Positions 19,883 through 27,845 of a stretch of 64,000 bases of DNA are shown piece after piece. Under the pieces are notes generated by a model that worked only from the letters and a program-made list of their open reading frames with translations, ran no database searches and was not told the DNA's origin. The number at the start of each line of letters is the position of its first letter. The stretch's first letter is position 1. A program made the position numbers and the translations under genes. This DNA is from Methanosarcina barkeri 3. Lineage in GTDB: Archaea; Halobacteriota; Methanosarcinia; Methanosarcinales; Methanosarcinaceae. The stretch spans positions 3,596,001-3,660,000 of the forward strand of contig NZ_CP009517.1 of the NCBI RefSeq assembly GCF_000970305.1. The letters run 5' to 3'.

Positions 19883-20062
19883 ATGTCTAGAGGATTAAAT
19901 CGTCGCTTCTTGCGTGCTGGAAGAAGGATATCTTTGGTTCAGCTAATTCTCATAGCAATAATACTGTACTTTTTACTGCGTATCCTTTTGCCGCTTTTGT
20001 GGACCCTGTTTTTGATCGTAGTTCTGATTATACTCTTGAAAGTAGTGCTGGAAAACTTCTAA
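19883..20062 (+). CDS. Small membrane protein, 59 aa
   Basis: Begins MSRGLNRRFLRAGRRI, a strongly basic N-terminus, then two hydrophobic runs (residues 18-37 and 38-55) and ends LENF. AGGTG lies 7 nt before ATG. It is too short for usual ORF cut-offs but has clear coding character. A decayed copy of its 3' end lies at 22992-23045. Function is unknown. Confidence 0.65.
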   Translation: MSRGLNRRFLRAGRRISLVQLILIAIILYFLLRILLPLLWTLFLIVVLIILLKVVLENF

Positions 20063-20097
20063 TTAATTTTTGATGTATTTTCCCTGTTCTATATTTT

Positions 20098-20206
20098 CAC
20101 TGCTTTTGTTGCACTGGTTTTGTTGTACTGCTTTTGTTGCACTACTTTTGTTGTACTGCTTTTGTTGCACCACTTTTGTTGTACTGGTTTTGTTGCACCG
20201 CTTTTC
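20098..20206. repeat. Tandem repeat, 14-nt unit, about 7.5 copies
   Basis: Copies of CACTGCTTTTGTTG with C/T and G/A variants (TACTGC, CACTAC, CACCAC, TACTGG). It starts 35 nt after the small membrane protein gene. The 14-nt period is not a multiple of three. The remaining spacer up to 20690 shows no gene. Confidence 0.85.
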
Positions 20207-20690
20207 AATAACTTTTTAAAATAACAACAAATTTTCCTGTAATTTCCTATTGTCCAGTTGAAATTTTGGCTTAAATTACTTTAGAATTTTACAATGCATT
20301 TTTTAGGTATGTTGAATGTGAGGCGATAACTCATATATGTTCTCTATGAAATTTTTGAACAATCGCAGATCATAAAATAACTGTATGATTAAAAATCAGT
20401 ATCAAAATCGCATACTTTGAGAGTTTTGCATAGAGTTTTATAGCTTCTTCGCAATAAATAATTTTAGTAAGTTCGATGAACTTTCCAACGTTACCCAAGC
20501 TCCATAAAACACGCTTATAACAGTATGATTACGTCAGCCTTGTACATATTTAAGCTTGTTTATTCTACCTTCAGAGTAAGATTTACAGGAATGAAATATA
20601 AAGCACGATAAAACAACGACATAAGTAAAAAGTTCTTCACTCAGACGGTATAGCAAACACCTGATATGTTTATCTTTAAAAGGTGATGAC

Positions 20691-21332
20691 ATGAATAAAA
20701 GCATAAAATTTATGATCGCTTTTGTTGGAGCAGTCTTTTTGATAATGTTTGGTGCTCTAGCGTTGTCAGGCTCGCAAGATGGTATTAAACTTGCAAATAA
20801 TTCCTCACAAGATAATACAAAACTTGCAAATAATGATATGCCTTTATACGGCGAGACAAGTGCATCACTTGTACCACTAAGTCCTGAAGAATTAAACAAT
20901 GACTCTTATACGATTATAATAGGTACAGTGAAGGAAATAAATCCAAGCAAATGGAATTCTATCGACGGAAAAAGGCCCGATGGGGTTGATTCATTTAGCC
21001 TGGAGAATTTTATCTATACAGATATCACCATAAGCGTAGACGAATATCTCAAAAACCCATTGTCATCCAAAGAGGTTACGGTGAGAGTGGATGGCGGAAC
21101 AGTTGGAAACGATACTTTAGAAGCTAATCATGAACCGAGTTTCAAAACTGACGAAAAGGTTCTACTCTATCTGACGAATGACCTTGCCAACCACAGTAAG
21201 GACATTAAGCCGGAACACTTCAAAGTTACAGGATGTATGCAGGGTAAGTTCACATTGACTGATGACGGGAAAGCTGTAAGACGTGGTAAAACTGTTAGTC
21301 AGGAGGAATTGTTGAGTACAATTAAAGAATAA
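20691..21332 (+). CDS. Secreted or membrane-anchored hypothetical protein, 213 aa
   Basis: An N-terminal hydrophobic segment (residues 6-26) acts as signal or anchor. It is followed by a short internal duplication, SQDGIKLANN and SQDNTKLANN, then a soluble domain rich in beta-strand pattern (TIIIGTVKEI, YTDITISVDEYL, KEVTVRVDGG, KVLLYL). I do not recognise the domain. AGGTGAT sits just before ATG. A hairpin with T-tract ends the unit. Confidence 0.8.
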   Translation: MNKSIKFMIAFVGAVFLIMFGALALSGSQDGIKLANNSSQDNTKLANNDMPLYGETSASLVPLSPEELNNDSYTIIIGTVKEINPSKWNSIDGKRPDGVDSFSLENFIYTDITISVDEYLKNPLSSKEVTVRVDGGTVGNDTLEANHEPSFKTDEKVLLYLTNDLANHSKDIKPEHFKVTGCMQGKFTLTDDGKAVRRGKTVSQEELLSTIKE

Positions 21333-21447
21333 ACGCGACTTATTTAATGAGTAACATGTAGGTAGTATAACCACATTTTTGAGGAAGCAAATTAGGTTGA
21401 AAGAATCTGTTTGTAATCTACGAATACTCTATTTAGAGTACTATCCT

Positions 21448-21475
21448 CCATGAATATTTTCATGGTTCTTTTTTC
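21448..21475 (+). terminator. Hairpin terminator
   Basis: CCATGAA-TATT-TTCATGG is a perfect 7-bp stem with a 4-nt loop followed by TTCTTTTTTC. It lies about 115 nt after the secreted protein gene. A second small hairpin ACTCT-ATTT-AGAGT precedes it. Confidence 0.7.
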
Positions 21476-21602
21476 AGGTTATCCCATAACTGATTTATCT
21501 GCATATCAATAAGAGTCTTAAACTCATTTAATAATCGGAAGATCGATTGACTATTAAAAATTAGAAATTTAAGGGTATAATTATAGTTTTGGAACGGATC
21601 AT

Positions 21603-22865
21603 ATGAACATCCCAAATATATTCAACTTAACAGCACAGGATGCATTTAATTATGTCTCAAGCAAGGTGTTCGCAGATCAGCAACTTTGCATGGTTCTAAA
21701 GTTGAGCGGGCAAGTTGATGAGACTTCCTTTGCCAAAGCGCTGCGTCTGACGTTAGACCAGGAACCTGTGCTGGGCTCCAGGTTTGTCGAGAACTGCGGC
21801 AACCCTTATTGGGGACGCAGAGATAATCTGGAAAAAATAATGATATGCTCCATGATTAAAACCCCATCCCCGGAGCAAGGAATAATGACGTTTGTTAACG
21901 AGGCTTTGCATGCAGATACGGATCCCCTGGTAGTATCAAGAATCTTCAGAGAGAAAGATGCGGATACGATCTGCATCAAAGTAAATCACTCTGTCTGTGA
22001 TGCCGGCGGGCTTAAAAAATATGTATCGATATTGTCTGACGTATACAGTAAGCTATGTGAAGATCCGAGATATTCCGTTAGTCCGAATTTATGCGGTAAA
22101 AGGGATCAAAGTCAGGTCTTTAAGCATATAAAAGATTTTAGTAGTATCGAACCAAAGGGTGGTCCAGAACCAACCTGGACGCTCCCTCAAAAAGGCGGAG
22201 TTTCACCAATGCGTTCCATCAGGCATATCCCGAAGGAGCGATTCGTTGCAATTAAAGAGTATGCCCACGATAAGAAAGCAACTATAAACGACCTGCTCCT
22301 GACTGCATTATACAGGACGCTTTTTGAGATAAACAATACAGAGTATAAAGTGCCCATGACTATCCAGGTGTCCATAGACCTGCGAAGATATTGCCTGGAT
22401 AATGAAGCGGAAGCAATATGCAATCTTTCAGGAGCACTGTATCCTGGCGTTGAAAGAATACAGGGAGAAGTATTTGAGAAAACCCTTGAAAGAGTTATCT
22501 TTTTTATGAGAAAATTGAAAGATAATTACCCAGGAATCGAGAGCGCAAAAGGACTGGAATACATGTACGAGCAAGGTTATCCTGCTATGGAGAAGTGGAT
22601 AATAGATTCAGGCGTACTAAGTAAGAAACACAACTTAACGTATCCACTGCTCTCAAATTTTGGGGTCTTGAAGGAATATAACTTTGGAGGGTTGCTTACA
22701 GTAAAAGGGTATATTACAAGCCCTATCATGTATCCACCTGGGTTTATGCTAGGAGTTTGTACTTATAATGAGGAGATTACACTCTCTATTGGATACTGCG
22801 GGCAAGAAAACCATAGGCTTGTAGAGAGCTTCCTGGACATCTATTTGGAGGAGCTTCCAAAATAA
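21603..22865 (+). CDS. Condensation-domain-like acyltransferase
   Basis: A 420-residue protein of the CoA-dependent acyltransferase superfamily (NRPS condensation, PapA and alcohol acetyltransferase relatives). The active-site HHxxxDG motif appears as NHSVCDAGG near residue 127, so the first His is Asn while the catalytic His and Asp remain. A late segment LSNFGVLKEYNFGG resembles the DFGWG region. It is stand-alone, with no carrier protein or adenylation domain in the window. The substrate is unknown. Transfer is possible but not shown by codon use. Confidence 0.75.
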   Translation: MNIPNIFNLTAQDAFNYVSSKVFADQQLCMVLKLSGQVDETSFAKALRLTLDQEPVLGSRFVENCGNPYWGRRDNLEKIMICSMIKTPSPEQGIMTFVNEALHADTDPLVVSRIFREKDADTICIKVNHSVCDAGGLKKYVSILSDVYSKLCEDPRYSVSPNLCGKRDQSQVFKHIKDFSSIEPKGGPEPTWTLPQKGGVSPMRSIRHIPKERFVAIKEYAHDKKATINDLLLTALYRTLFEINNTEYKVPMTIQVSIDLRRYCLDNEAEAICNLSGALYPGVERIQGEVFEKTLERVIFFMRKLKDNYPGIESAKGLEYMYEQGYPAMEKWIIDSGVLSKKHNLTYPLLSNFGVLKEYNFGGLLTVKGYITSPIMYPPGFMLGVCTYNEEITLSIGYCGQENHRLVESFLDIYLEELPK

Positions 22866-23185
22866 GATCCCACACGGGGAAAGTCAAAAGTGAAATTAAA
22901 AAAGAGAAAGTCGGCTAAGTGACTGTAAATCTTATTTTTCCAGGATGTATAGTATTCTTCAGTAAGTTTCTTTTTTCAATTTTATCGAGTAATTATACTC
23001 TTGAAAGTATTGCTGGAAAATGTTTAATTAATTTTTGATTTATTTCAAAGATTTCTGAACTTCTGGATATTGGAATATTTTATATAAACAGAAGTAAATT
23101 AGTAATATACACTGAGCAGTTACTATTATTTTTCTTAGTTGTATGATGAAAGAAAGTCAAAATATTCAAATTGGGAAGATCATCA
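22866..23185. other. Spacer with a decayed gene end
   Basis: Apart from the fragment at 22992-23045 I see no gene. It separates the acyltransferase from the convergent toxin gene. Confidence 0.5.
22992..23045 (+). pseudogene. Decayed duplicate of small membrane gene 3' end
   Basis: About 49 of 54 positions match 20027-20080, covering the last codons, stop region and downstream sequence of the 59-aa membrane protein gene (ATTATACTCTTGAAAGTA, then TGCTGGAAAA, then TAATTAATTTTTGAT). The frame is broken. Its presence 2.9 kb away suggests the 20.1-22.9 kb block was inserted or duplicated. Confidence 0.6.
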
Positions 23186-23446
23186 TTAATAGACTTCGTC
23201 ATGATGGCCGTAATATTCCAGAATAACAATTTTTTCCTTTTCATCTATAGAGAAAATCAACACAAAATGAGAGTCAATATGAACTCTTTTCCAGTGATTG
23301 AGAGGAGACCTCAAATTTTTATATCTATGTGGGTCCTGAAGAATCTCATTTACCTTATTAAATATAATTTCAACTTGCTTCTTATCCTTTTTTGCCAGCT
23401 TCTCAACAACTTTTTGAACTTCGGGTTTTACCTGTAACCGATACAT
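23186..23446 (-). CDS. RelE/ParE-type toxin
   Basis: An 86-residue protein with the compact RelE fold pattern: VKPEVQKVVEKLAKKDKKQ helices, then NLRSPLNHWKRVHI and FVLIFSIDEKEKIVILEYYGHHDEVY. The last His-Asp-Glu-Tyr end is usual in RelE/YoeB-like mRNA interferases. It lies 6 nt after the DUF2683-like antitoxin on the same strand, the normal antitoxin-first order. Confidence 0.8.
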   Translation of the reverse strand: MYRLQVKPEVQKVVEKLAKKDKKQVEIIFNKVNEILQDPHRYKNLRSPLNHWKRVHIDSHFVLIFSIDEKEKIVILEYYGHHDEVY

Positions 23447-23452
23447 GTCAGA

Positions 23453-23692
23453 TCAGGAATTAAGCACTTTTTTCCAGTTCTCAATTGTTCCGACATCTAT
23501 AGGTTCCTGTTTCATGATTTCCTGGGCTTTTTCAATAAATTCAGGCCTAAGCTCAGGTTCCATGAGTTCTTTTTCATATTCAGCAGCCATATGCATGATA
23601 GCAGCACTTTTGTCTTTTAAGCCGTATTTGGCTTTTATGATATTGAGAACCCTATTTGTTTTTTCATCAATTCGAATAACTGCTTGAACCAT
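23453..23692 (-). CDS. DUF2683-like antitoxin
   Basis: From the ATG at 23692 the protein is 79 residues and starts MVQAVIRIDEKTNRVLNII, a ribbon-helix-helix-like N-terminus, followed by a charged C-terminal half that would wrap the toxin. A longer frame to 23737 lacks a binding site, whereas GAGGT is 7 nt before this ATG. It directly precedes the RelE-type gene. Confidence 0.75.
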   Translation of the reverse strand: MVQAVIRIDEKTNRVLNIIKAKYGLKDKSAAIMHMAAEYEKELMEPELRPEFIEKAQEIMKQEPIDVGTIENWKKVLNS

Positions 23693-23703
23693 AATGTATA
23701 CCT

Positions 23704-23737
23704 CATATATACATGGAATAATTTCATATATATACAT
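23704..23737 (-). promoter_or_regulatory. Candidate operator of DUF2683/RelE module
   Basis: CATATATACAT (23704-23714) and CATATATATACAT (23725-23737) are direct repeats 21 nt apart, two helical turns. They lie just upstream of the antitoxin start and overlap the ribosome binding site region, as expected for an autoregulated toxin-antitoxin promoter. Confidence 0.5.
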
Positions 23738-23943
23738 AATGTTGAAGCAATTTTAGAGGTTCCGTTGCAAAAAATTTGATTATTTTACTTGATTATGTCA
23801 GATTAGACAGTTATTCCATTGCAGTTATTGATTTCACTACAAACATATACTTGAGATATGAGATCTATGATGATGTTTTACTTTGTAATGTGACATAGTC
23901 AAGTTAATTAACCTGATACACTTTCAACTTGCTGACTCACAGG

Positions 23944-24130
23944 TCAAATCATGGTCGTATTCTCAGGCTCACTGTTTGACTTTTAGAATATGTCCTTTTA
24001 CATCTGATTTTAAAAAATGTCTCAAAGCGATTTAGAATGATAGGCGTTTTTACTGCTAATGGAAACACAAAAACGCGATTAGAAATGAATACAGGAAAAT
24101 ATAAAAAGTGCAGTATGTTTTCCTTAAAAT
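23944..24130. repeat. Dispersed non-coding repeat, copy 1
   Basis: Similar over about 190 nt to 26175-26365: ATGGTCGTATTCT, AGGCTCACTGTTTGACTTTT and AATGGAAACACAAAAACGC are shared. In this copy GCGTTTTT (24049-24056) and AAAAACGC can pair around a 17-nt loop. No coding frame is conserved between copies. Confidence 0.75.
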
Positions 24131-24263
24131 AATTGCAGACCTATAGCTCCCTTTATTATTTAGTTTTTATAAACAATATGCTGTTTTTATGGAGTCGAGA
24201 AGAATTGTATAAGATTGAACACAAAACCAAACTTATATATACTGTTTCATTTAATATAAGGGA

Positions 24264-24420
24264 ATATTACTAAAAAGTATAGAAATATTACTAAAAGATG
24301 CAAGGAAAAACTTTTTCTGAATCAAAATCGCGGAATACAGATCAACCTGTATAAGAACTAGTTGTTCTTGATCCTTTAGTATACAAATTTGGAGAAGGGA
24401 TATTATTCCCTTCTCTTTTT
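24264..24420 (+). ncRNA. Candidate small RNA with own promoter and terminator
   Basis: A TATA box CTTATATATA (24232-24241) lies about 24 nt before the proposed start. The segment contains small hairpins GAAAA-ACT-TTTTC, ACAG-ATCAAC-CTGT (24337-24350) and AGAAC-TAGTT-GTTCT (24354-24368), then a perfect 9-bp terminator. No open frame with a ribosome site exists. It sits in a 1.5-kb gene-poor region. Methanosarcina species are known to make intergenic sRNAs; I cannot match this one to a named RNA. Confidence 0.5.
24392..24420 (+). terminator. Perfect 9-bp terminator hairpin
   Basis: GAGAAGGGA (24392-24400) pairs with TCCCTTCTC (24407-24415) around a 6-nt loop and is followed by TTTTT. No annotated gene ends here, which is the main evidence for the small RNA above. 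Confidence 0.75.
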
Positions 24421-24712
24421 GCGCCAATACAACTGTTTTTTAATGTTCCTAAAGAGCTAGTACCAGACATCTCGTTTTTGGTACCATGTGGGGTTTCCTT
24501 TTAATATTGGTTGGTATCGTTTTTAAAGCTCTTCTCAAATAAGATGAGCTTTAATAATAATATACACTTTCTATATTATATACTTTATTACATTTAATAA
24601 TTATATATTAAATTTTTATTAATATTATTCTTTTTTAATATTACTATTACTGCACCCATTAGCGTTTTAGTTAATCTGTATTAATGTACAGGTTAAACAA
24701 TATGCATTACAA

Positions 24713-24774
24713 TTTTTAAAAAAGAAGAGGTTTAGAGGACCCTGGAACTGACCTTCCGCAGATATCTTCAAAAA
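24713..24774. repeat. Direct repeat arm, left of GNAT module
   Basis: Matches 26093-26154 at about 56 of 62 positions (AAAAAAGAAGAG, TTTAGAGGA, TGGAACTGACCTTCCGCAGA). The two arms are 1380 bp apart and bracket the small protein/GNAT pair. Confidence 0.75.
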
Positions 24775-25263
24775 AATTTCATAAACATAGTTTTTCTCAA
24801 AAACTCTGCATTTTGTTTTTGGATTAACCAAATTTCACCCAATTTCGGCAGTGTCGCGAATTTTCTGTAAATTCAAAGTCAATTTTTTGGACAAGGCATG
24901 TGAAACTCATTTACTGATCTCGAATTTTTGACTCAAAAACATATTAAATTTGTAATTTTGTAGAAAAAATTTTCACACTGTCCAATTTCCCCTTAAAACT
25001 CCTCGGAAATACGTAGTTTTTAGCATATAACCTATGCATTTTGCTCACATATCTGTGAATATATTAACAAAAATCGGATTTAAAAATCACATTTGTTCAT
25101 GGGCTTTACCTAAAAACCTATGCACACGGTGTAAAGTGAATTTACAGAAATTTTATTACACTATCATTTTTACTGAAAAATTAAAACATTGCAAAAAAGA
25201 TTCCACAATAATAATATATAATCCTAAACAGATAATTCAATCACATAAAGGAAGGTAATTACC

Positions 25264-25410
25264 ATGGCAAAACCTATAGAATTAGGGCTTGTTCTTGAAG
25301 GAGAAGACGCAAAGGAGTTTTTCAGGAACGAAAAAAATCCTATAGTTTCAAAGAAACTCGTTGAAATGTTCAAGCGTGCAAAGAAAATAAATGAGCAAAA
25401 TAGGTCTTAA
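25264..25410 (+). CDS. Small protein, possible antitoxin, 48 aa
   Basis: Begins MAKPIELGLVLEGEDAKEFF and ends KKINEQNRS; hydrophilic and helical. AGGT lies 9 nt before ATG. Its stop is 2 nt before the GNAT gene start, the order and spacing of a GNAT toxin-antitoxin pair. It lacks an evident DNA-binding domain, so it may be a short neutralising partner. Function is inferred from position only. Confidence 0.65.
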   Translation: MAKPIELGLVLEGEDAKEFFRNEKNPIVSKKLVEMFKRAKKINEQNRS

Positions 25411-25412
25411 GC

Positions 25413-25964
25413 TTGAACTCTATAATTCCAGATTCCGAGCTCCGGACAATACCACTTAATAAAACTCATAATCTTTCTTCTTTTAGTTGTTTGAGTCAGG
25501 AATTAAATGATTTTCTTAAAAGCGATGCGTTGATTGATCAGAATAATATGATTAGTCGAACTCGTTTGTGCTTTTGGAATAAAGAATTGGTAGGATTTTT
25601 TACTCTTATTGCAGATACAATTGAAGCTAAAGCCGTAATAGATGGGCTTGAGCATTATGAATACCGTAAATATCCTGGCGTTAAAATTGCAAGATTGGCA
25701 GTTGATTCCAGATTTAAACGAAAAGGAATAGGAACATATCTATTACTAGCAGCAATAGGCAAAACCTTATCAGTTTGTGAAAATATAGGATGTAGATACA
25801 TTCTAGTTGATTCAAAAAAAGAATCAATCGGCTTCTATCAAAAAAATGAGTTTAAACTTGTAGAAAAATATAAAGATCGCCAATTTGTTCCTATGTATCT
25901 TAACATACAGCCTATAATTGCCGAAAGTGGAAGTTTTGACTCTAATGATTTTGTTTTATCCTGA
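25413..25964 (+). CDS. GNAT family N-acetyltransferase, possible toxin
   Basis: A 183-residue GNAT protein. Motif A, ARLAVDSRFKRKGIGTYLLL (about residues 92-111), binds acetyl-CoA pyrophosphate. YILVDSKKESIGFYQKNEF is motif B with the conserved Tyr. TTG start with AGGT 7 nt upstream. Such pairs with a small upstream gene resemble TacT/AtaT-type toxins that acetylate aminoacyl-tRNA, but an ordinary metabolic acetyltransferase cannot be excluded. Confidence 0.8.
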   Translation: MNSIIPDSELRTIPLNKTHNLSSFSCLSQELNDFLKSDALIDQNNMISRTRLCFWNKELVGFFTLIADTIEAKAVIDGLEHYEYRKYPGVKIARLAVDSRFKRKGIGTYLLLAAIGKTLSVCENIGCRYILVDSKKESIGFYQKNEFKLVEKYKDRQFVPMYLNIQPIIAESGSFDSNDFVLS

Positions 25965-26092
25965 GAGCCTATCCCAAAAGCCATTTAGTTCTTAATCATC
26001 AAGAATTTTCAGGATTGTTGTCATGATCAGAAACTTGAGTGATCATTCGAAATACAGGATTCAGAGAAGCAATTTTTAGTTTTAGGATCAGC

Positions 26093-26154
26093 TCTTTAAA
26101 AAAGAAGAGATTTAGAGGATATTGGAACTGACCTTCCGCAGATGTCTTCAAAAA
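26093..26154. repeat. Direct repeat arm, right of GNAT module
   Basis: Partner of 24713-24774. It is directly followed by the second dispersed repeat copy, whereas the left arm lies after the first copy in the opposite order, so the locus has been rearranged. Confidence 0.75.
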
Positions 26155-26174
26155 TAACATTTTTCTGTTATCGT

Positions 26175-26365
26175 TTCAAATATGGTCGTATTCTTAGGCT
26201 CACTGTTTGACTTTTAAAATATGTCTTTTTACATCTTATTTTAAAAATATCTCAAAGCAGCCTAGAATTATAAGCTTTTTTACTGTTAATGGAAACACAA
26301 AAACGCAGAGAGAAAGGGATCTCAGAAAATTTAAAAATGAAGTAATTTTCCCAATAAACAACTGA
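26175..26365. repeat. Dispersed non-coding repeat, copy 2
   Basis: Partner of 23944-24130. The GCGTTTTT arm is degraded here to GCTTTTTT, while AAAAACGC is intact. Confidence 0.75.
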
Positions 26366-26481
26366 GTAACATAAAAAAATATGTGCCCTGCATATCCGGA
26401 TAACAGTTTTGTTTTTTATTATAGTACATCGATAAATCAAAAGAGTTAAGCTGTATAAGATGTTAAACAGTGATTGATACA

Positions 26482-26931
26482 ATGAGTGATTCAATGATAA
26501 AAAACCGAACAGTTGCTATCTTTGTAGCTATATGTTTAATCTTGGGAACCGTCCCTTTTGCGTTAGGTGCTACATCTCAAACAAGTAGTTCAACCTCCAA
26601 CACAGTTTATATCAGTGCTTTGGATGTTGGTGCTCCTAAGGAAACTGCAAATCAAGAGTATGTTAAAATTACAAATAAAGGAACAAAAGCAGTAAGCATG
26701 AAAGGTTGGAAAATCACAGATAAAGGCGCTAAACATACCTATAAATTCTCGTCTTCTTATACCTTGAAAGCTAAGTCTACAGTGACTCTTTATACTGGAA
26801 AGGGTAAAAACACTGCAACCAAGCTGTATTGGGGAAGAGTAGCACATGTATGGAATAACGAAGGAGATACAGCATATTTGTATAACGCTCAAGGAAAATT
26901 AGTTTCTTCGAAAACTGTAAAAGTGAAATGA
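26482..26931 (+). CDS. Secreted lamin-tail-domain (LTD) protein
   Basis: A signal peptide (KNRTVAIFVAICLILGTVPF, cleavage near ALGA) precedes a Ser/Thr linker and an LTD-type beta-sandwich: VYISALDVGAP, EYVKITNKGTKAVSMKGW, VTLYTGKG, and a terminal WNNEGDTAYLYNAQGKLV. LTD modules occur in exported proteins and often bind surface polymers or nucleic acid. Start is uncertain among GTG 26470, ATG 26482 and ATG 26494; I prefer 26482 because GTGATT is 6 nt upstream. Confidence 0.8.
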   Translation: MSDSMIKNRTVAIFVAICLILGTVPFALGATSQTSSSTSNTVYISALDVGAPKETANQEYVKITNKGTKAVSMKGWKITDKGAKHTYKFSSSYTLKAKSTVTLYTGKGKNTATKLYWGRVAHVWNNEGDTAYLYNAQGKLVSSKTVKVK

Positions 26932-26950
26932 GAATTATCTCATTTCTATT
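26925..26950 (+). terminator. Terminator overlapping the LTD stop codon
   Basis: GAAATGAG-AATTAT-CTCATTTC is a perfect 8-bp hairpin that includes the TGA stop (26929-26931) and is followed by TATTTATT. The coding region therefore ends inside the terminator stem. Confidence 0.7.
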
Positions 26951-27090
26951 TATTCCGAGTTTGACAGTTTGATTTTATGTTTAAAGACTGTTTTCATATT
27001 CGTTGGCATAAGTAATATTATTTCAACAAATTTTTGCCCATTCTTACGATTCAATTTGGCAGATGATTCTCTTTCTCTTGATGTCTATTT

Positions 27091-27372
27091 TTATGATTTA
27101 TGATCAAATTTCTGGTACAGAATTTGACAGATAGCATGAATCTCAGATAAAATATAGATACTATCCAAAAAGTCAGGTGCCAAAAGTGATAAAATGGGAC
27201 AAAAATCGCCTACACAAAGCCGATAGACTGTTTTATGACTTCCTTTTACTTCTTTTTTGTTTCCCCCTGGCAAAGGGTCTTTTAGTTCTCGAAGAGCCTC
27301 TTTTAGTTGATCTCTACGATCTACAGGGACCTTTTCGAACACTTTAGGGTGGAGCAGGACTTTAAAGTTCAT
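27091..27372 (-). CDS. RelE-like toxin, divergent C-terminus
   Basis: The first 57 residues match the RelE family (KVLLHPKVFEKVPVDRRDQL, KEVKGSHKTVYRLCVGDF). After VGDF the usual Arg-rich catalytic strand is replaced by CPILSLLAPDFLDSIYILSEIHA, lacking the expected basic residues, so RNase activity may be reduced or lost. It overlaps the antitoxin by 11 nt on the same strand. Confidence 0.65.
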   Translation of the reverse strand: MNFKVLLHPKVFEKVPVDRRDQLKEALRELKDPLPGGNKKEVKGSHKTVYRLCVGDFCPILSLLAPDFLDSIYILSEIHAICQILYQKFDHKS

Positions 27373-27556
27373 CGATGTTCACAAACTCGTCACGATGTTC
27401 TCTTATGAGCTTATCGCCTTCGTCTATAAGTTTATTGCAGTTGTGTTCATGGATCAATTTTCGTATAACGGTATTGTAGTCATCACCCATTTTTCCAATA
27501 GCTTTTAACTCATCACGGGTGTCTTTAGATATCTGTATAGTTGTAGTTTCTGACAT
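27362..27556 (-). CDS. Ribbon-helix-helix-like antitoxin
   Basis: A 64-residue protein, MSETTTIQISKDTRDELKAI, typical of the VapB/RelB-like RHH N-terminus, with a Glu/Asp-rich C-terminal tail. ATG at 27556 is preferred; GTG at 27565 is also in frame. It overlaps the RelE-like gene, the usual coupled order. Confidence 0.75.
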   Translation of the reverse strand: MSETTTIQISKDTRDELKAIGKMGDDYNTVIRKLIHEHNCNKLIDEGDKLIREHRDEFVNIDEL

Positions 27557-27564
27557 AATAGTCA

Positions 27565-27593
27565 CTATAGCTATTATGGTATTTATAGCTATA
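27565..27593 (-). promoter_or_regulatory. Candidate operator of second toxin-antitoxin module
   Basis: CTATAGCTAT (27565-27574) and TATAGCTATA (27584-27593) are palindromes 18-19 bp apart just upstream of the antitoxin start. This fits binding of RHH dimers for autoregulation. Confidence 0.5.
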
Positions 27594-27845
27594 TCAAGTA
27601 AAAAATGATAAAGTTATTCATGCTTTTACTTTTTCAGTTTTAATAACCTGCTTAGAATGTGCTTTTCTTAACTCGAGTACTTCGGACACTATAGGAAATA
27701 TCAAGTTTTGACCGATTATTGCCACCTATCAAAAGTAAAAAAAGTATGAAATACAAATAAGGGAATTTTTATATCTCTTTTGTTGGCGTTTTTACCCACT
27801 CGAGAGTATATAAAAATATGATTTAATGGTTTTTAAACTAAAAAA

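Larger units (their letters stand above)
23738..25263. other. 1.5-kb gene-poor region
   Basis: No protein gene is supported. It holds a dispersed repeat (23944-24130), a candidate small RNA (24264-24420), a GTACCA/TGGTAC inverted pair (24460-24484) and one arm of a direct repeat (24713-24774). A 74-codon frame at 25034 has no ribosome site and biased composition. Confidence 0.6.
25965..26481. other. Spacer filled by repeats
   Basis: Holds the direct repeat arm at 26093-26154 and a dispersed repeat at 26175-26365 directly after it. I see no gene; an 80-codon minus-strand frame (26252-26494) runs through the repeat and is not supported. Confidence 0.6.

Noticed and set aside
24460-24484. GTACCA/TGGTAC as an NrpR-type nitrogen operator
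   Set aside because: Spacing is 13 nt and orientation does not match the GGTA-N5/6-TACC form.
25034-25258. 74-codon ORF before the small antitoxin-like gene
   Set aside because: No ribosome site and Lys/Ile/His-rich composition of spacer DNA.
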